From positions 62,001 through 126,000 of the forward strand of contig NZ_QXQA01000002.1 of assembly GCF_003583765.1 (NCBI RefSeq): a stretch of DNA of 64,000 nucleotides. Reading direction: 5' to 3'. Below the pieces are notes generated by a model that had not been told where the DNA came from, ran no database searches, and was given only the letters and a program-made list of their open reading frames with translations. The first letter of the stretch is position 1. Each line of letters starts with the position of its first letter. This document shows, in pieces, positions 27,227 through 36,380 of the stretch. Source of the DNA: Paenibacillus nanensis. GTDB lineage: Bacteria; Bacillota; Bacilli; Paenibacillales; Paenibacillaceae. Made by a program: the position numbers and the translations under genes.

Positions 27227-28765
27227 TTAATTGCCTTGCGTTGCCAGCCATTGATCCAGCTGTTCTTGTTTGCTTTTGATAATATCGGCAGCGCCCGCGT
27301 CATTCAGCGCCTTCACGAACTTCGGAATGATCGCCTCCGGGTCAAGCGTACCCGTAACGAGCCCCGGCAAATACTGATTGACGACGTTGGTAACGGCGCT
27401 CATTTGTGTTTTTACCGCATTCTGATCGAAAATAAAACCAAAGTACGGCGAACGTTCCGTTTCCTTGTTCTCCCGCAGCTTCAGCTCGATATCGGACCAG
27501 CTGATGCCCTCAAACTGATACTGCAAAGACTCGGAGCCGACGATGCCCGTGCTGAACATCGCGGTATAGGATACGGTGTTCGCGTCTTTACCATCCGGGA
27601 ACTTGACGTGGTGCTCGTCCACCTTCACGTAGTCCTCGCCTTCGACTCCGTACAAAATCGTATTGATCAGCTTCTCGTCCGTGTAGAGCAGATTCAAAAA
27701 TTTGACGGCAGCCTCCGGCGCCTTGGATGTGCTGGAAACCATCCAGCTGACGGAATTGACCGCGCTGGTGTCGAAGTAGAACGGCGCGATCCGCTTCGCT
27801 TCGATAGTTCTACCGGTTTGCGCGCTGATCGATTTCCCGATCTCCATCCCGCTGTAGCCTCCAAGGTAAGAGAATTCACGGCCGGAAGAGAGCATCTCCA
27901 TGGAGGTAATCGTCGTTGTCGCCGCGTCCTTCTGCAGATAGCCCTTGTTGTACCAGTCCCTCATCATCCGTACACCGTCTTTGAAAATATCCGTCTCATA
28001 GAAGTTGACGACTTTGCCGTCATCGCCCACAACGACGCCTACTCCGGAAGAATCCGTCAGGAAGTCAACCTTGTACGTTCCTTTCAACAGGTTGACCAGG
28101 TTCGTGTCGCTCGGATTCACGTTGATCGGCCCGAACGGAACGACATCCGCATGAGCACTCTTAACGGCCTCGAACACGGCTGAAAGGTCATCCACCGATT
28201 CGATATCGGCGGAGCTAAGACCCGCGCTGTTCAGCATATCGGCGTTATAGATGAAGTTGATCGGCAAAGCCATTCCTTTGTTCACCGGGATGCCGTAAAT
28301 CTCGCCGTTGATCGTAGTCGCTTTTAGCAAATCCGGTCCAAAGTCCTTCTCTAGAATCGCGGTCATCTCCTTGCCGTGCTCCGCGATCAGCTCGTCAAGC
28401 GGGGCGACCTGATTTTTCGACACATAGTTCGAAAATTGGCCCAAGGTCGTGAAGACATCCATCTTCTCTCCGCTCTGGAGTGCCAGATTGACCTTTTGCG
28501 CGTAATCGGCCGGCCCGTAAATGCGGTAATCGACTTTAACGCCAATCTTGTCTACCGTAATCGCGTTGATTGCGTCCGTGACCTTGCTGAGGTCATCTGG
28601 AATTCGGTTAAACGACGGCATTGCGAACACAATTTCTTCCACCTTGGCGGAATCGTCACCGTTTGATGCGGAGTTCGAATTCGAGCTGCTGCATCCCGTC
28701 AATAATGACCCGGCGAGCGCCACTGACATGAGTAACGCGGTTATCCCCTTTTTTTTATTCATCAA
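27227..28765 (-). CDS. Sugar ABC transporter substrate-binding lipoprotein
   Basis: 512 residues, LplA-like binding protein. Signal peptide with lipobox LLTGC followed by a Ser/Asn-rich linker. AGGAGG lies upstream of two in-frame ATGs at 28765 and 28762. It heads a permease-permease-Nif3 operon. A cre-like site sits 17 bases before the start codon. The neighbouring phosphorylase and kinase genes suggest an alpha-glucoside ligand (inference). Confidence 0.92.
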   Translation of the reverse strand: MMNKKKGITALLMSVALAGSLLTGCSSSNSNSASNGDDSAKVEEIVFAMPSFNRIPDDLSKVTDAINAITVDKIGVKVDYRIYGPADYAQKVNLALQSGEKMDVFTTLGQFSNYVSKNQVAPLDELIAEHGKEMTAILEKDFGPDLLKATTINGEIYGIPVNKGMALPINFIYNADMLNSAGLSSADIESVDDLSAVFEAVKSAHADVVPFGPINVNPSDTNLVNLLKGTYKVDFLTDSSGVGVVVGDDGKVVNFYETDIFKDGVRMMRDWYNKGYLQKDAATTTITSMEMLSSGREFSYLGGYSGMEIGKSISAQTGRTIEAKRIAPFYFDTSAVNSVSWMVSSTSKAPEAAVKFLNLLYTDEKLINTILYGVEGEDYVKVDEHHVKFPDGKDANTVSYTAMFSTGIVGSESLQYQFEGISWSDIELKLRENKETERSPYFGFIFDQNAVKTQMSAVTNVVNQYLPGLVTGTLDPEAIIPKFVKALNDAGAADIIKSKQEQLDQWLATQGN

Positions 28766-28781
28766 GCTGCCTCCTGTTCGT

Positions 28782-28795
28782 TGATTTCGCTTTCA
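28782..28795 (-). promoter_or_regulatory. Candidate cre (CcpA) site
   Basis: The minus strand reads TGAAAGCGAAATCA, 13 of 14 matches to TGWAANCGNTNWCA, immediately upstream of the ribosome site of the binding-protein gene. It would place the transporter under catabolite repression. Confidence 0.5.
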
Positions 28796-28883
28796 GTTTA
28801 CCGCTTATCCAGGGGAATAACTTTCAAAAAAACGAACTGTTTTTTAGAAAACAAGAACTATATATGGGCTGTCTCCGGGCAAA

Positions 28884-28920
28884 ATCGAACTCCGCTCCCC
28901 AGACGGGGGCGGAGTTCGAT
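28884..28920 (-). terminator. Rho-independent terminator after the response regulator gene
   Basis: A long stem (ATCGAACTCCGC with its complement, extended by C/G pairs) followed on the minus strand by TTTT, three bases after the regulator stop codon. It separates the kinase/regulator genes from the transporter genes. Confidence 0.88.
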
Positions 28921-28923
28921 GGT

Positions 28924-30513
28924 TTACGATTTATGCTTCGAGCGATAAGCGATCGGCGTTTCGCCGGTAAGCTTCTTGAACACGGTGGAGAAATAGGATA
29001 ACGTATCAAAACCGGATTCCATTGCAATTTCGCTAATGCTGGCCTGACTCTCCAGCAGCTTTTGCTTCGCCGCGTGAATCCGGCAATCGTTCAGGTATTC
29101 CTTAATGGTCAATCCCGTCTCCGATTTGAACACCTTCGCGAGATAATCCCCTGTCAAATAGACGTGAGCGGCGACATCCTCGCGGCTTAATTCCTGCTTG
29201 AAGTTCTCATGAATATAGCGCTTTGCCCTCTCGACTACGCTTTCGGCTTTATGCGCGTCCCGGATGGAATCGATTGTCCGGGTCGTAATCGCCTGCGCCC
29301 ACTTCATGAAGTCGAACACGCTGTTATCGGCCTGCTGGGACATCTGCTGGATCGATTCGTCCGCAAATAGCCGGTGCGCTTGAATATGATTCCTTAAGAG
29401 CAATGAATAAACGACCTGCAGAAAGTCTTCCCGGATCGCATGCAGCGTAGCCGGATCCAGCTTTTTCCTTGCAGCCAGCGTCTCGAGCTCCTTCTTCAAG
29501 CCGTTGACGATCTGAACCTGCTCCTTCTGCACGAACAACAGCTCGAACCGCTCCATATCAAGGGCGTATCGCTCCGTCGTATCGTAAGCGAGCGGCTCAT
29601 TCTGCCGATGCACCTTGCCCCGAAAGATCAAATTGGAAGCGTCCAGCTGCTCCAATTTTCCCCTTGCGCATGATAAATCCGCGATAGACAAGCCTTCGCT
29701 CAAGTAGCATGTAATCGTGCATTTCAAATATTGTCCGCCCGCCCGGATCAGCTGCTCCCCCTTCTCCCGGAGCTGCTCCGCATCGACGGGTCCCTCCAGG
29801 ATCATGGCATTATAGAAGGTCGAGTCAGTCTGATACGGAATGACCCGGTCATGGTTGACCTGCTGGAACAGAACCTCCGATCCTAGGTTGGATAAGGCGT
29901 ACAGGAAGATGCTGCTATCCCATTGTTCCCCGATTTGAGACTTCGGCACCGTCACGAGAAACAGCACGTACTCCCCCTGCTCCGTCAAAGAAAGCTCACG
30001 CTTGCGAATCTCGCTTTGGATTAAGTCCAGTCTCGGAGAGATCGCCGCCGTAAGAACGTCCCGCCAAAAGTTTTTTTCCACCCAGTCCTTGTTTTTGATC
30101 CAGCTCTGGCCAAGCTTGCTGTACTCGTCCAGCATCCGGTGCTGCTTCTGAACGTCTACCGCTTTGCGCACCGCTGCCTCAAGCTTGGACTTATCCAATG
30201 GCTTGACGAGGTAAGCATCGGCTCTATAAGAGATGGCAGTGGAAGCAAACTCGAAGCTCTCGTGGCAGGTGAAGAAGATAAAGCTGCCTTCATATCCGCG
30301 GTCCCTGACCCACTGAATCATATCGAGCCCGGAGCCGCGCGGCATTTCGATGTCGCAAATGATGATGTCCGGCCGTTTGGCTTCGTACAGCTCTTTGGCA
30401 TCCTGTATGTTATAAGCGGTCATCAGCTCGTGAATCCCGAAGTCGGACCAGTTCACGATCCGTATTAAAGCCTCGACCGTTGGCATATCGTCGTCGATCA
30501 ATAAGCAGCGCAT
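28924..30513 (-). CDS. YesN-type response regulator, AraC family
   Basis: 529 residues. I start at MRCLLIDDD, which has AGGAGGTG four bases before its ATG. The receiver is intact: acidic IDDD, acceptor Asp in IIICDIEMPRGSG, Lys in YLVKPLDK. The C-terminal AraC-type domain ends FKKLTGETPIAYRSKHKS. It begins one base beyond the kinase stop, so the two are coupled. It probably controls the transporter and phosphorylase genes on either side. Confidence 0.92.
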   Translation of the reverse strand: MRCLLIDDDMPTVEALIRIVNWSDFGIHELMTAYNIQDAKELYEAKRPDIIICDIEMPRGSGLDMIQWVRDRGYEGSFIFFTCHESFEFASTAISYRADAYLVKPLDKSKLEAAVRKAVDVQKQHRMLDEYSKLGQSWIKNKDWVEKNFWRDVLTAAISPRLDLIQSEIRKRELSLTEQGEYVLFLVTVPKSQIGEQWDSSIFLYALSNLGSEVLFQQVNHDRVIPYQTDSTFYNAMILEGPVDAEQLREKGEQLIRAGGQYLKCTITCYLSEGLSIADLSCARGKLEQLDASNLIFRGKVHRQNEPLAYDTTERYALDMERFELLFVQKEQVQIVNGLKKELETLAARKKLDPATLHAIREDFLQVVYSLLLRNHIQAHRLFADESIQQMSQQADNSVFDFMKWAQAITTRTIDSIRDAHKAESVVERAKRYIHENFKQELSREDVAAHVYLTGDYLAKVFKSETGLTIKEYLNDCRIHAAKQKLLESQASISEIAMESGFDTLSYFSTVFKKLTGETPIAYRSKHKS

Positions 30514-30514
30514 G

Positions 30515-32221
30515 CTACACCTCCTGGTCTGTATTTCCATCGGTCATCATGGCCGGTATCCACATTTCCACTCTCGCCCCCGAAGGCTCCCCGCTCGACA
30601 GCTTCAGCAGGTCGTCCCGCTTATAGAGGAGACGAAGCGTTTTACGCACGTTGGCAATTCCGATATGTGCTCCATTATCCTGTTCATCGAAGGACGAGAA
30701 GCTGCTTAGGGCTTCCGGAGAGAAGCCTGCGCCATTGTCTTCCACCACGATCTTGACGAATGACTCGCCGTCTCTGCTCTCCATACCGGCACGAATATAG
30801 ATGGTCAGCATTTCCCCGTAAAACATCGCGTGCTTAAATATATTTTCGATGAACGTATGAATCATGAACTGCGGCACGAGCGAGCGGCCGGCGTCTTCCT
30901 TCACCTCAAGCATATAAAAGATTTGATCAGGGTACCGGATCTCTTGCATACGGATGTAATTGACCGCATGCCTGACTTCCTCCTCCAGCGGAACAACGGT
31001 AAGACTAACCTTGAACATATACCGCAAATGCTCGGATAGATGCTGAATCAGACTGCGAATTTCTTCATTTTTATTTTGGTACGACAGACTGGTTATGGTC
31101 GAAATCGCATTGAGGAAAAAATGCGGCCGGATCTGCATTTGCAAATATTTGATTTCGGCAGCGCTTCTCTCGATCTGCTCCTCGTAGGATTGAATCTTCA
31201 GATCCGTGATCTCCCGAACCATCGACTGAAGGGAATGGAACAGCTTGGCAAATTCCGGCGAATAATGCGTAACGTCGGGAATCTGCAGCTCCTGCTGGCC
31301 TTTCTCGACCTCCTTGGCCGCCTTGACCAGTTCGAGAACAGGCTTCAATATATCTTTGGCAAGCCTGCGGAGAACAAGAGGCACAACCACTACGGATAGG
31401 AGCGCGAGCAAAACGATAAGCCATTGTATCATCTTCAGCTTCGAGAAGACGCTCTGCTTGGCGACAAGATTCGTAATCTGACCGAACTCGTCGATGGGTT
31501 CAGAGATGATCAGGTAATGTCCCTTGTACGTGCTGCTCCATTCTTTCAAGTCGGGTATAGCCTCATGGCTGCCGTTGCTCGACGTTAGAACGGCTCCTTC
31601 CCGGTCACTCAGCACATATTGATTCTGGTCGCTGCCGGTCAGGTTCACCATAGACAGGAGAGTATCGGCATTGACAAGCGTGCCGAAGGTAATTCCCGAA
31701 TAGGTGATATATTTGAACAGATAAGGTATCCCTCGTATATCCAGCACCGTCCATTCGTCCATCTCCAGGGACGGATTCGGCGGGAAATCGTACCGCTTGA
31801 TGAAGTCGATCAGCTTGAGCTTCTCGTCCGAATCGACGCGGGAGCCGATCTGAGCAAGCAGACTGTCCTCCGACAGTCGAATAAACAGCCCATCGCTCGC
31901 GTCATTGCCGGACATCTTGGCCATCAGCGCCTTTTTCAGCTGCATGGATTTGAAATACCGTTCGCTTTCGTTCAACTGCTCGAATCCGATCGCCGTATCC
32001 ACGTTGTTCTCGAAAAGTTCGGTCAAATCTTTCGAGAAGCTGCCCAGATCATTTCGAATGTTGGCTTGGTAAAGCGAGAGCGTGTTTCGCGCGTTATTCA
32101 TGGTGTTATGGCTGACAACGGCAAGCGAATACACATTGCTCAAGACGAGAACGGCAAGCAATATGATCACGATGATGGTCAGCTGCAGGGAAAACCTAAA
32201 AGCAATGCCGTTCTTGCGCAT
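30515..32221 (-). CDS. YesM-type sensor histidine kinase
   Basis: 568 residues. Transmembrane helices at about 10-33 and 290-312 flank an extracellular sensor region, followed by HAMP, a dimerization/phospho-acceptor motif MQIRPHFFLNAIS and an HATPase domain (TFIENIFKHA, VEDNGAGF). The start at MRKNGIAF is preceded by GGAG; an ATG seven codons earlier is possible. It lies downstream of the kinase-phosphorylase-esterase genes and partners with the following regulator. Confidence 0.9.
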   Translation of the reverse strand: MRKNGIAFRFSLQLTIIVIILLAVLVLSNVYSLAVVSHNTMNNARNTLSLYQANIRNDLGSFSKDLTELFENNVDTAIGFEQLNESERYFKSMQLKKALMAKMSGNDASDGLFIRLSEDSLLAQIGSRVDSDEKLKLIDFIKRYDFPPNPSLEMDEWTVLDIRGIPYLFKYITYSGITFGTLVNADTLLSMVNLTGSDQNQYVLSDREGAVLTSSNGSHEAIPDLKEWSSTYKGHYLIISEPIDEFGQITNLVAKQSVFSKLKMIQWLIVLLALLSVVVVPLVLRRLAKDILKPVLELVKAAKEVEKGQQELQIPDVTHYSPEFAKLFHSLQSMVREITDLKIQSYEEQIERSAAEIKYLQMQIRPHFFLNAISTITSLSYQNKNEEIRSLIQHLSEHLRYMFKVSLTVVPLEEEVRHAVNYIRMQEIRYPDQIFYMLEVKEDAGRSLVPQFMIHTFIENIFKHAMFYGEMLTIYIRAGMESRDGESFVKIVVEDNGAGFSPEALSSFSSFDEQDNGAHIGIANVRKTLRLLYKRDDLLKLSSGEPSGARVEMWIPAMMTDGNTDQEV

Positions 32222-32256
32222 GCGAGCGCTCGCTCCTTTCATCCGACAGTTAGCAA

Positions 32257-32296
32257 GCCCCTGACTCCGATCTTGAACAATCGGAAGTCAGGGGCC
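32257..32296. terminator. Strong hairpin after the esterase gene
   Basis: Inverted repeat CCCCTGACTCCGAT/ATCGG-AAGTCAGGGG between the esterase stop and the kinase start. It lacks a T-run, so it may be an attenuating or RNA-stabilizing hairpin rather than a full terminator. Confidence 0.5.
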
Positions 32297-32307
32297 GAAA
32301 CAAAGTA

Positions 32308-33114
32308 TTATGGATGTGCCGGAAGTTCCTCCAGCGCCCATTTCAAGCCTTCTTCGATTTTATCGTTCCAGAATGCCCAAGTATGTTCCCCCGGGCTTTC
32401 CCGATATACATGGCCGACCTGCTCTTGGATTAAAAACTCATGAAACCTGCGGTTCACATCCAGCAAAAAATCTTCCGTACCGCAAGCCATATAGAGGGCC
32501 GGAAGCTCGCTTCCGCTATCCTTCAACAGCTTAACCAGCGCTTCGGGATCCTTGTCGCTGCCCAAAAGGCAGCCTAAGTCGCCGAATACGCTTCTGTAAT
32601 ACCCATAGTCGGCAATTCCGTCTTTGAAGCCGGGCTCCATATTAGCGATTTTATAAGGAATGATGGCAGAAGACAAGGCAATGATCCGGCTGAACACGGA
32701 TGCGTACTTGAAGCCGTTCCGTATCGCTCCGAAGCCGCCCATCGATAACCCGCCGATGAACGTCTCCTCTCGGGCATCGGAGAGCGGGAACAGCTTGCGC
32801 GTAAAGCTAACCAGTTCGCTTCCGATGTACTCCCCGTACAGCTCTCCTCTTTCCTCATCGTCAACATAGAAATGGTTCTCGCCGGAAGGCATGATAACTG
32901 CAATCCGGTACCGGTCAGACAGCTCACGGATTCGCGAGAAGTTGATCCAGTCCGTATGCGTCCCGGAATAGCCATGCAGCAAATAGAGCGTCTTGAGCGG
33001 CTTGCTCGCATTTTCTTGCTTCGGATGCACGGGAGAATCCATTGGAATCAGTGCCGTAACAGGCACCTCTCTGCGCAGGCATTGCGAGTAGAAATGGAGA
33101 TTCAATATAGCCAT
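32308..33114 (-). CDS. Alpha/beta-hydrolase esterase (tributyrin/acyl esterase family)
   Basis: 268 residues, no signal peptide. Alpha/beta-hydrolase fold related to S-formylglutathione hydrolase and EstA/CE1-like esterases: oxyanion region LLHGYSGTHTDW, nucleophile Ser in IGGLSMGGFGA (about 130), Asp in CGTEDFLLD and His in PGEHTWAFW. It probably removes acyl groups from a cytoplasmic substrate. It follows the phosphorylase gene by 22 bases, so the substrate may be an acylated sugar (inference). Confidence 0.87.
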   Translation of the reverse strand: MAILNLHFYSQCLRREVPVTALIPMDSPVHPKQENASKPLKTLYLLHGYSGTHTDWINFSRIRELSDRYRIAVIMPSGENHFYVDDEERGELYGEYIGSELVSFTRKLFPLSDAREETFIGGLSMGGFGAIRNGFKYASVFSRIIALSSAIIPYKIANMEPGFKDGIADYGYYRSVFGDLGCLLGSDKDPEALVKLLKDSGSELPALYMACGTEDFLLDVNRRFHEFLIQEQVGHVYRESPGEHTWAFWNDKIEEGLKWALEELPAHP

Positions 33115-33136
33115 CGGTATCCTCCTAAAGATTCGA

Positions 33137-34606
33137 TTAAACCAGGTAAGTCATTGTTTCACCTTGCTCATCGACATATTGAATAATGGATTGGAAGCTA
33201 TTTAAATCAATCATGAGCTCGCAGCTTAGCTTTCCCTTAGCCCACCGCAAACGCACTTCGTTCTCACGGGTTTCCGGCATGCTGAACTCGCCGTTGAACG
33301 CCTCGCATTCATTCCGGAACCGAATCAGCTTCAGAAGCCGCTGAACAACGTCCTTCTCCAGCGCCTCTTCAATTTCTTTAACCGTGTAGTTATGGCGGTT
33401 AATTTCGCGTCCTTCGCCCGTCAATGCCGCTCGTTCGGTATCGTTGTCTCCGGCAAGCAAACCGACATAATACACTTGCGGGATGCCCGGAACAAAAAAC
33501 TGGATCGCCCTGGCGGCCAGATAAGCGTCGTCATCGCCGTTTAATGCGCTGTAGTACGTGCACCGAATTTGATGAACGTCGAATCCGTCGGCCGCTTTAT
33601 GCTCATCCGATAAGATCAGGCTTAGATTAGCCCCTCTCTCCACGCAAAGCTCGACCAGCTCTCTCGCCTCCGAGGTGTCGATCAGATCGTCCATATCCGG
33701 CTTGACCGGGATGCCGTCGTGACAATCCAGCATCGTAAATTGCTTGCTCGGCCGGTCCTTCAAGTACCGGTACAGCTCCGTGCTCGACCGCTTGACCAAC
33801 GTCTCCAGCACGCGATACGGAAGAATAAAGTCATATATCCAGCAGCCGTGCTCGGCCAGCTTGTACTGCGTGCTGTAATGCGCATGAACCTCTGGCAGCA
33901 GCTCGATATCGAGCGAGTCCGCCAGCTCCTTGATCTCGTCGAGAAATTCGTAAATATCCGGCTCGACGAAGAAGCAGCTTGTTCCGAGCTTCTTGATAAC
34001 GTAACCAACCGCATCGAGCCGGACGATCTTCACGTTCATTCTCTTGAAATTTTCGAAGAACGAGCGAAGCAGCTGCCTCGTTAGCGGCGAACGGATGTCG
34101 AAGTCAACCTGCTCGGATGGGTCCGTCTTTCCGAACGTCGTCCACACCTTTATTTCTTCTCCGGTCTCGCCTATCCGGTAGGTAGAGTAAGGCTTCGGCC
34201 GCCGTAAAAACATCTTGTCGATGTCCTCCTGAACGGGAACCCCGTCCTCCCACACTTTATCAAGCGGCAGGAATAAATCGGCGTACTCAGAATCGCGTCC
34301 CTTAGCCAGAAAGTCCTGGAAATAAGGGGATTGCTTCGATATATGATTGACCATCAAATCAACCAAAACGTCGAACCGCTCCCCGATCTCGCGAATATCG
34401 TCCCATGTTCCGAAGCTCGGTTCAATGTCCAAATAAGTAAGCGGCGCAAAGCCACGGTCACCTGAGGAAGGGAATGGCGGAAGAATATGCACCCCTCCGG
34501 CGAATATGTCGGTGAAATACTTGCTTAGCAGCTCGCTAAGCGTACGAAGATTGCCCCCCATCGAATCCGGGTACGTAATAAGTTGAACTTTATTTTGAAT
34601 GGGCAT
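33137..34606 (-). CDS. GH13_18 sucrose phosphorylase-like enzyme
   Basis: 489 residues, similar along its length to streptococcal GtfA sucrose phosphorylase (start MPIQNKVQLITYPDS; GDRGFAPLTY; PGIPQVYYVG). Nucleophile Asp is in VRLDAVGYVIKKLG, acid/base Glu in LLPEVHAHY, stabilizing Asp in LDCHDGIPV. It transfers glucose from an alpha-glucoside to phosphate, giving alpha-glucose-1-phosphate. The loop is DCHDGIPVKPD rather than the DTHDGIGVVD of true sucrose phosphorylases; related enzymes prefer sucrose-6-phosphate, glucosylglycerate or glucosylglycerol, so the acceptor sugar is uncertain. It starts 12 bases after the PfkB-type kinase gene. Confidence 0.88.
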   Translation of the reverse strand: MPIQNKVQLITYPDSMGGNLRTLSELLSKYFTDIFAGGVHILPPFPSSGDRGFAPLTYLDIEPSFGTWDDIREIGERFDVLVDLMVNHISKQSPYFQDFLAKGRDSEYADLFLPLDKVWEDGVPVQEDIDKMFLRRPKPYSTYRIGETGEEIKVWTTFGKTDPSEQVDFDIRSPLTRQLLRSFFENFKRMNVKIVRLDAVGYVIKKLGTSCFFVEPDIYEFLDEIKELADSLDIELLPEVHAHYSTQYKLAEHGCWIYDFILPYRVLETLVKRSSTELYRYLKDRPSKQFTMLDCHDGIPVKPDMDDLIDTSEARELVELCVERGANLSLILSDEHKAADGFDVHQIRCTYYSALNGDDDAYLAARAIQFFVPGIPQVYYVGLLAGDNDTERAALTGEGREINRHNYTVKEIEEALEKDVVQRLLKLIRFRNECEAFNGEFSMPETRENEVRLRWAKGKLSCELMIDLNSFQSIIQYVDEQGETMTYLV

Positions 34607-34618
34607 CGTTGCCGCCTC

Positions 34619-35572
34619 CTATAAGTCGAATTGGTCCTTTATGTCCTCGAGCCGCGGCAGATTGACGACGGCCCCGATATGTTTCAGCTTATATGCGCTT
34701 ACGGCAAAGCCAAGCTCCAAGGCTTCTTCCAGCGTATAGCCCTTAATCGCTCCCGCATAGAAACCGGACCAAAAGGCGTCTCCGGCCCCCGTCGTATCGA
34801 CAACGTCCGTTGCCTTCGTCTTAAATGCTCTCGTCTCTTTCCCGTTGGACACAAGGGCTCCGTCCTTGCCAAGGGTCAATATGACGAGCTTCGCTCCAAG
34901 CTTCAGAAACTTCTCCAGCTGGTTCGCCGGCGTATCCGGGCCGAACAGCCGCTCCGCATCATCCTCGGACGGCTTCACGATATCGGCAATAGAAAGGATC
35001 GTCTTTACATATTGCACGCCATCTTCGCCATCCTGCCAAAGCATCGGGTGATAGTTGGGATCGAAACCGATCCATTTCCCGCGTGCTTTTGCTTCGAGAA
35101 TGACCCTCTCGATCGCTTGGCGGGCCGGAAACACGGAGAGCGGCCAACAGGAGAAATGGATGATCTTCGAGCTTTGCAGCGCCTGTTCGAGCTGCGGCGA
35201 ATACTGCAGCATGCCATCCGCTCCTCGGTAGAAGATCGGGACGGGCGTCGCCCTGCTCTTTGTGACCACGACCAGACTTGTCGATTGGGCCGCGCGTTGA
35301 ATGAGATCCGTCCCTGCTCCCTCCATGCGGAGCCTCTCCAATAGAAAATTCCCGAAGCCGTCCTCCCCTACGCTTGCTGCAATCCGGGAACGGATGCCCA
35401 GCTTCTGGGCGTTGATTGCGATATTGGCAGGCGATCCGCCGGGATAGTTCATATAACCGCTCGACATGCTCTTGTCATCGTACGCGTTGGAAATCATGTC
35501 GATCAGCAGCTCGCCGATTGTTAAGAGGTCATTCGGACTTTCCTCAAAACTCAGCCTATCGTTGAAATTCAT
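34619..35572 (-). CDS. PfkB-family carbohydrate kinase (fructokinase-like)
   Basis: 317 residues of the ribokinase/PfkB family. N-terminal signature PGGSPANIAINAQKLG (about 45) and C-terminal signature DTTGAGDAFWSGFYAG (about 250) with the catalytic Asp. It phosphorylates a sugar, most likely fructose, the second product of a sucrose phosphorylase; the two genes are 12 bases apart. A GGAGG lies about 11 bases before ATG. It is the first gene of the locus, and a palindrome lies about 45 bases upstream. Confidence 0.88.
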   Translation of the reverse strand: MNFNDRLSFEESPNDLLTIGELLIDMISNAYDDKSMSSGYMNYPGGSPANIAINAQKLGIRSRIAASVGEDGFGNFLLERLRMEGAGTDLIQRAAQSTSLVVVTKSRATPVPIFYRGADGMLQYSPQLEQALQSSKIIHFSCWPLSVFPARQAIERVILEAKARGKWIGFDPNYHPMLWQDGEDGVQYVKTILSIADIVKPSEDDAERLFGPDTPANQLEKFLKLGAKLVILTLGKDGALVSNGKETRAFKTKATDVVDTTGAGDAFWSGFYAGAIKGYTLEEALELGFAVSAYKLKHIGAVVNLPRLEDIKDQFDL

Positions 35573-35614
35573 TGTGGTACGCGCCTCCGGTTCTCTGTAC
35601 TAACGGATTTTAAC

Positions 35615-35631
35615 TGACTTTAGTTTAGTCA
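35615..35631 (-). promoter_or_regulatory. Candidate operator upstream of the fructokinase-like gene
   Basis: The 17-base inverted repeat TGACT-N7-AGTCA starts a stretch that also contains a TTGACT hexamer on the minus strand, so it may be an operator overlapping the promoter. The regulator is unknown. Confidence 0.35.
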
Positions 35632-35712
35632 AGCCGAACCGAAGACGCTTCAAAAAATCAGGCGACTATTTTCAAAAAAACGGGACAATGGCGGAAATGA
35701 AAATAAAGAGCT

Positions 35713-35743
35713 AAAAAAATAAAAGCCCCTTCTCCCGGGGCTT
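35713..35743 (-). terminator. Rho-independent terminator after the small winged-helix-like gene
   Basis: The stem AAGCCCC/GGGGCTT is followed on the minus strand by TTATTTTTTT, about 50 bases beyond the stop codon at 35794. Confidence 0.85.
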
Positions 35744-35793
35744 CGGGCGTAACTCGAGCCTAAATCGATAATTCGCCGACATATTCGTCTCAT

Positions 35794-36027
35794 TCAAGCA
35801 AAGTTCGGCATTCTCGCAGGGGGGTGCTCCCAGCCCTCTATGACCTGCAGCAGCCCTTCCTTCTGCACGACATGCCCTTGCTCTTCCAGCTCATAGATCA
35901 CGGTGTCAATCTCAGCTTCAGATAAACCCGTGATCCAAGCTAGCCGCTGCCGGTCTAAATAAACGGCCTCGTGCCGATACAAATTAAAAAGAATTCTTTG
36001 CATTTTCCGCGCGCGATCAGTAAGCAT
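35794..36027 (-). CDS. Small protein of unknown function, winged-helix-like
   Basis: 77 residues with AGGAGGTAGACG directly before ATG, a strong ribosome site. The sequence has the shape of a helix-turn-helix followed by a beta wing (WITGLSEAEIDTVIYELEEQ, then HVVQKEG). I recognise no named family. It probably has its own transcript with the terminator at 35.7 kb. Confidence 0.6.
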   Translation of the reverse strand: MLTDRARKMQRILFNLYRHEAVYLDRQRLAWITGLSEAEIDTVIYELEEQGHVVQKEGLLQVIEGWEHPPARMPNFA

Positions 36028-36082
36028 CGTCTACCTCCTAATAGTTTTAAAGCGAAATGATGGAATGGCTATTGCCTAATTT

Positions 36083-36274
36083 TTACGCATGACGTCTGAC
36101 AAGCTCTATATCCACGACATTCTCCTGGCTGAAAATGCGAATGGCTTGAGCGGAGAAGCAATATCCTTTCATCCTTCCGCCTTTTACCGACAAGACCCGC
36201 ACGTCGCGTATGGTTACGTTACGATGCCGATCGATATAGATGAGCTGCACGACTTTGCCGATATACCTCTCCAC
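36083..36274 (-). CDS. Small conserved protein of Paenibacillus type (WYL-like fold)
   Basis: About 63 residues starting at GTG (MERYIGKVVQLIYIDR); a GTG three codons earlier is also possible. The pattern, an opening strand, a basic linker RNVTIRDVRV, GYCFSAQAIR and a final VVDIELVRR, matches short WYL-like proteins common in Paenibacillus, from my memory of the group. There is no clear ribosome site. Function is unknown. Confidence 0.5.
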   Translation of the reverse strand: MERYIGKVVQLIYIDRHRNVTIRDVRVLSVKGGRMKGYCFSAQAIRIFSQENVVDIELVRRHA

Positions 36275-36380
36275 CCTGACCACCCCGATTACGAATGTAT
36301 GTTCTTATTATATACCAAACACACGTTCGTGTTGCAAGGTCAAAAATTTCCGCCTGAATGGCATGGTTCATAAAAAGCTC

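Noticed and set aside
36089..36373. Plus-strand frame of 94 codons opposite the small WYL-like gene
   Set aside because: No ribosome site, and the minus-strand frame has a family-like pattern; it is a mirror frame.
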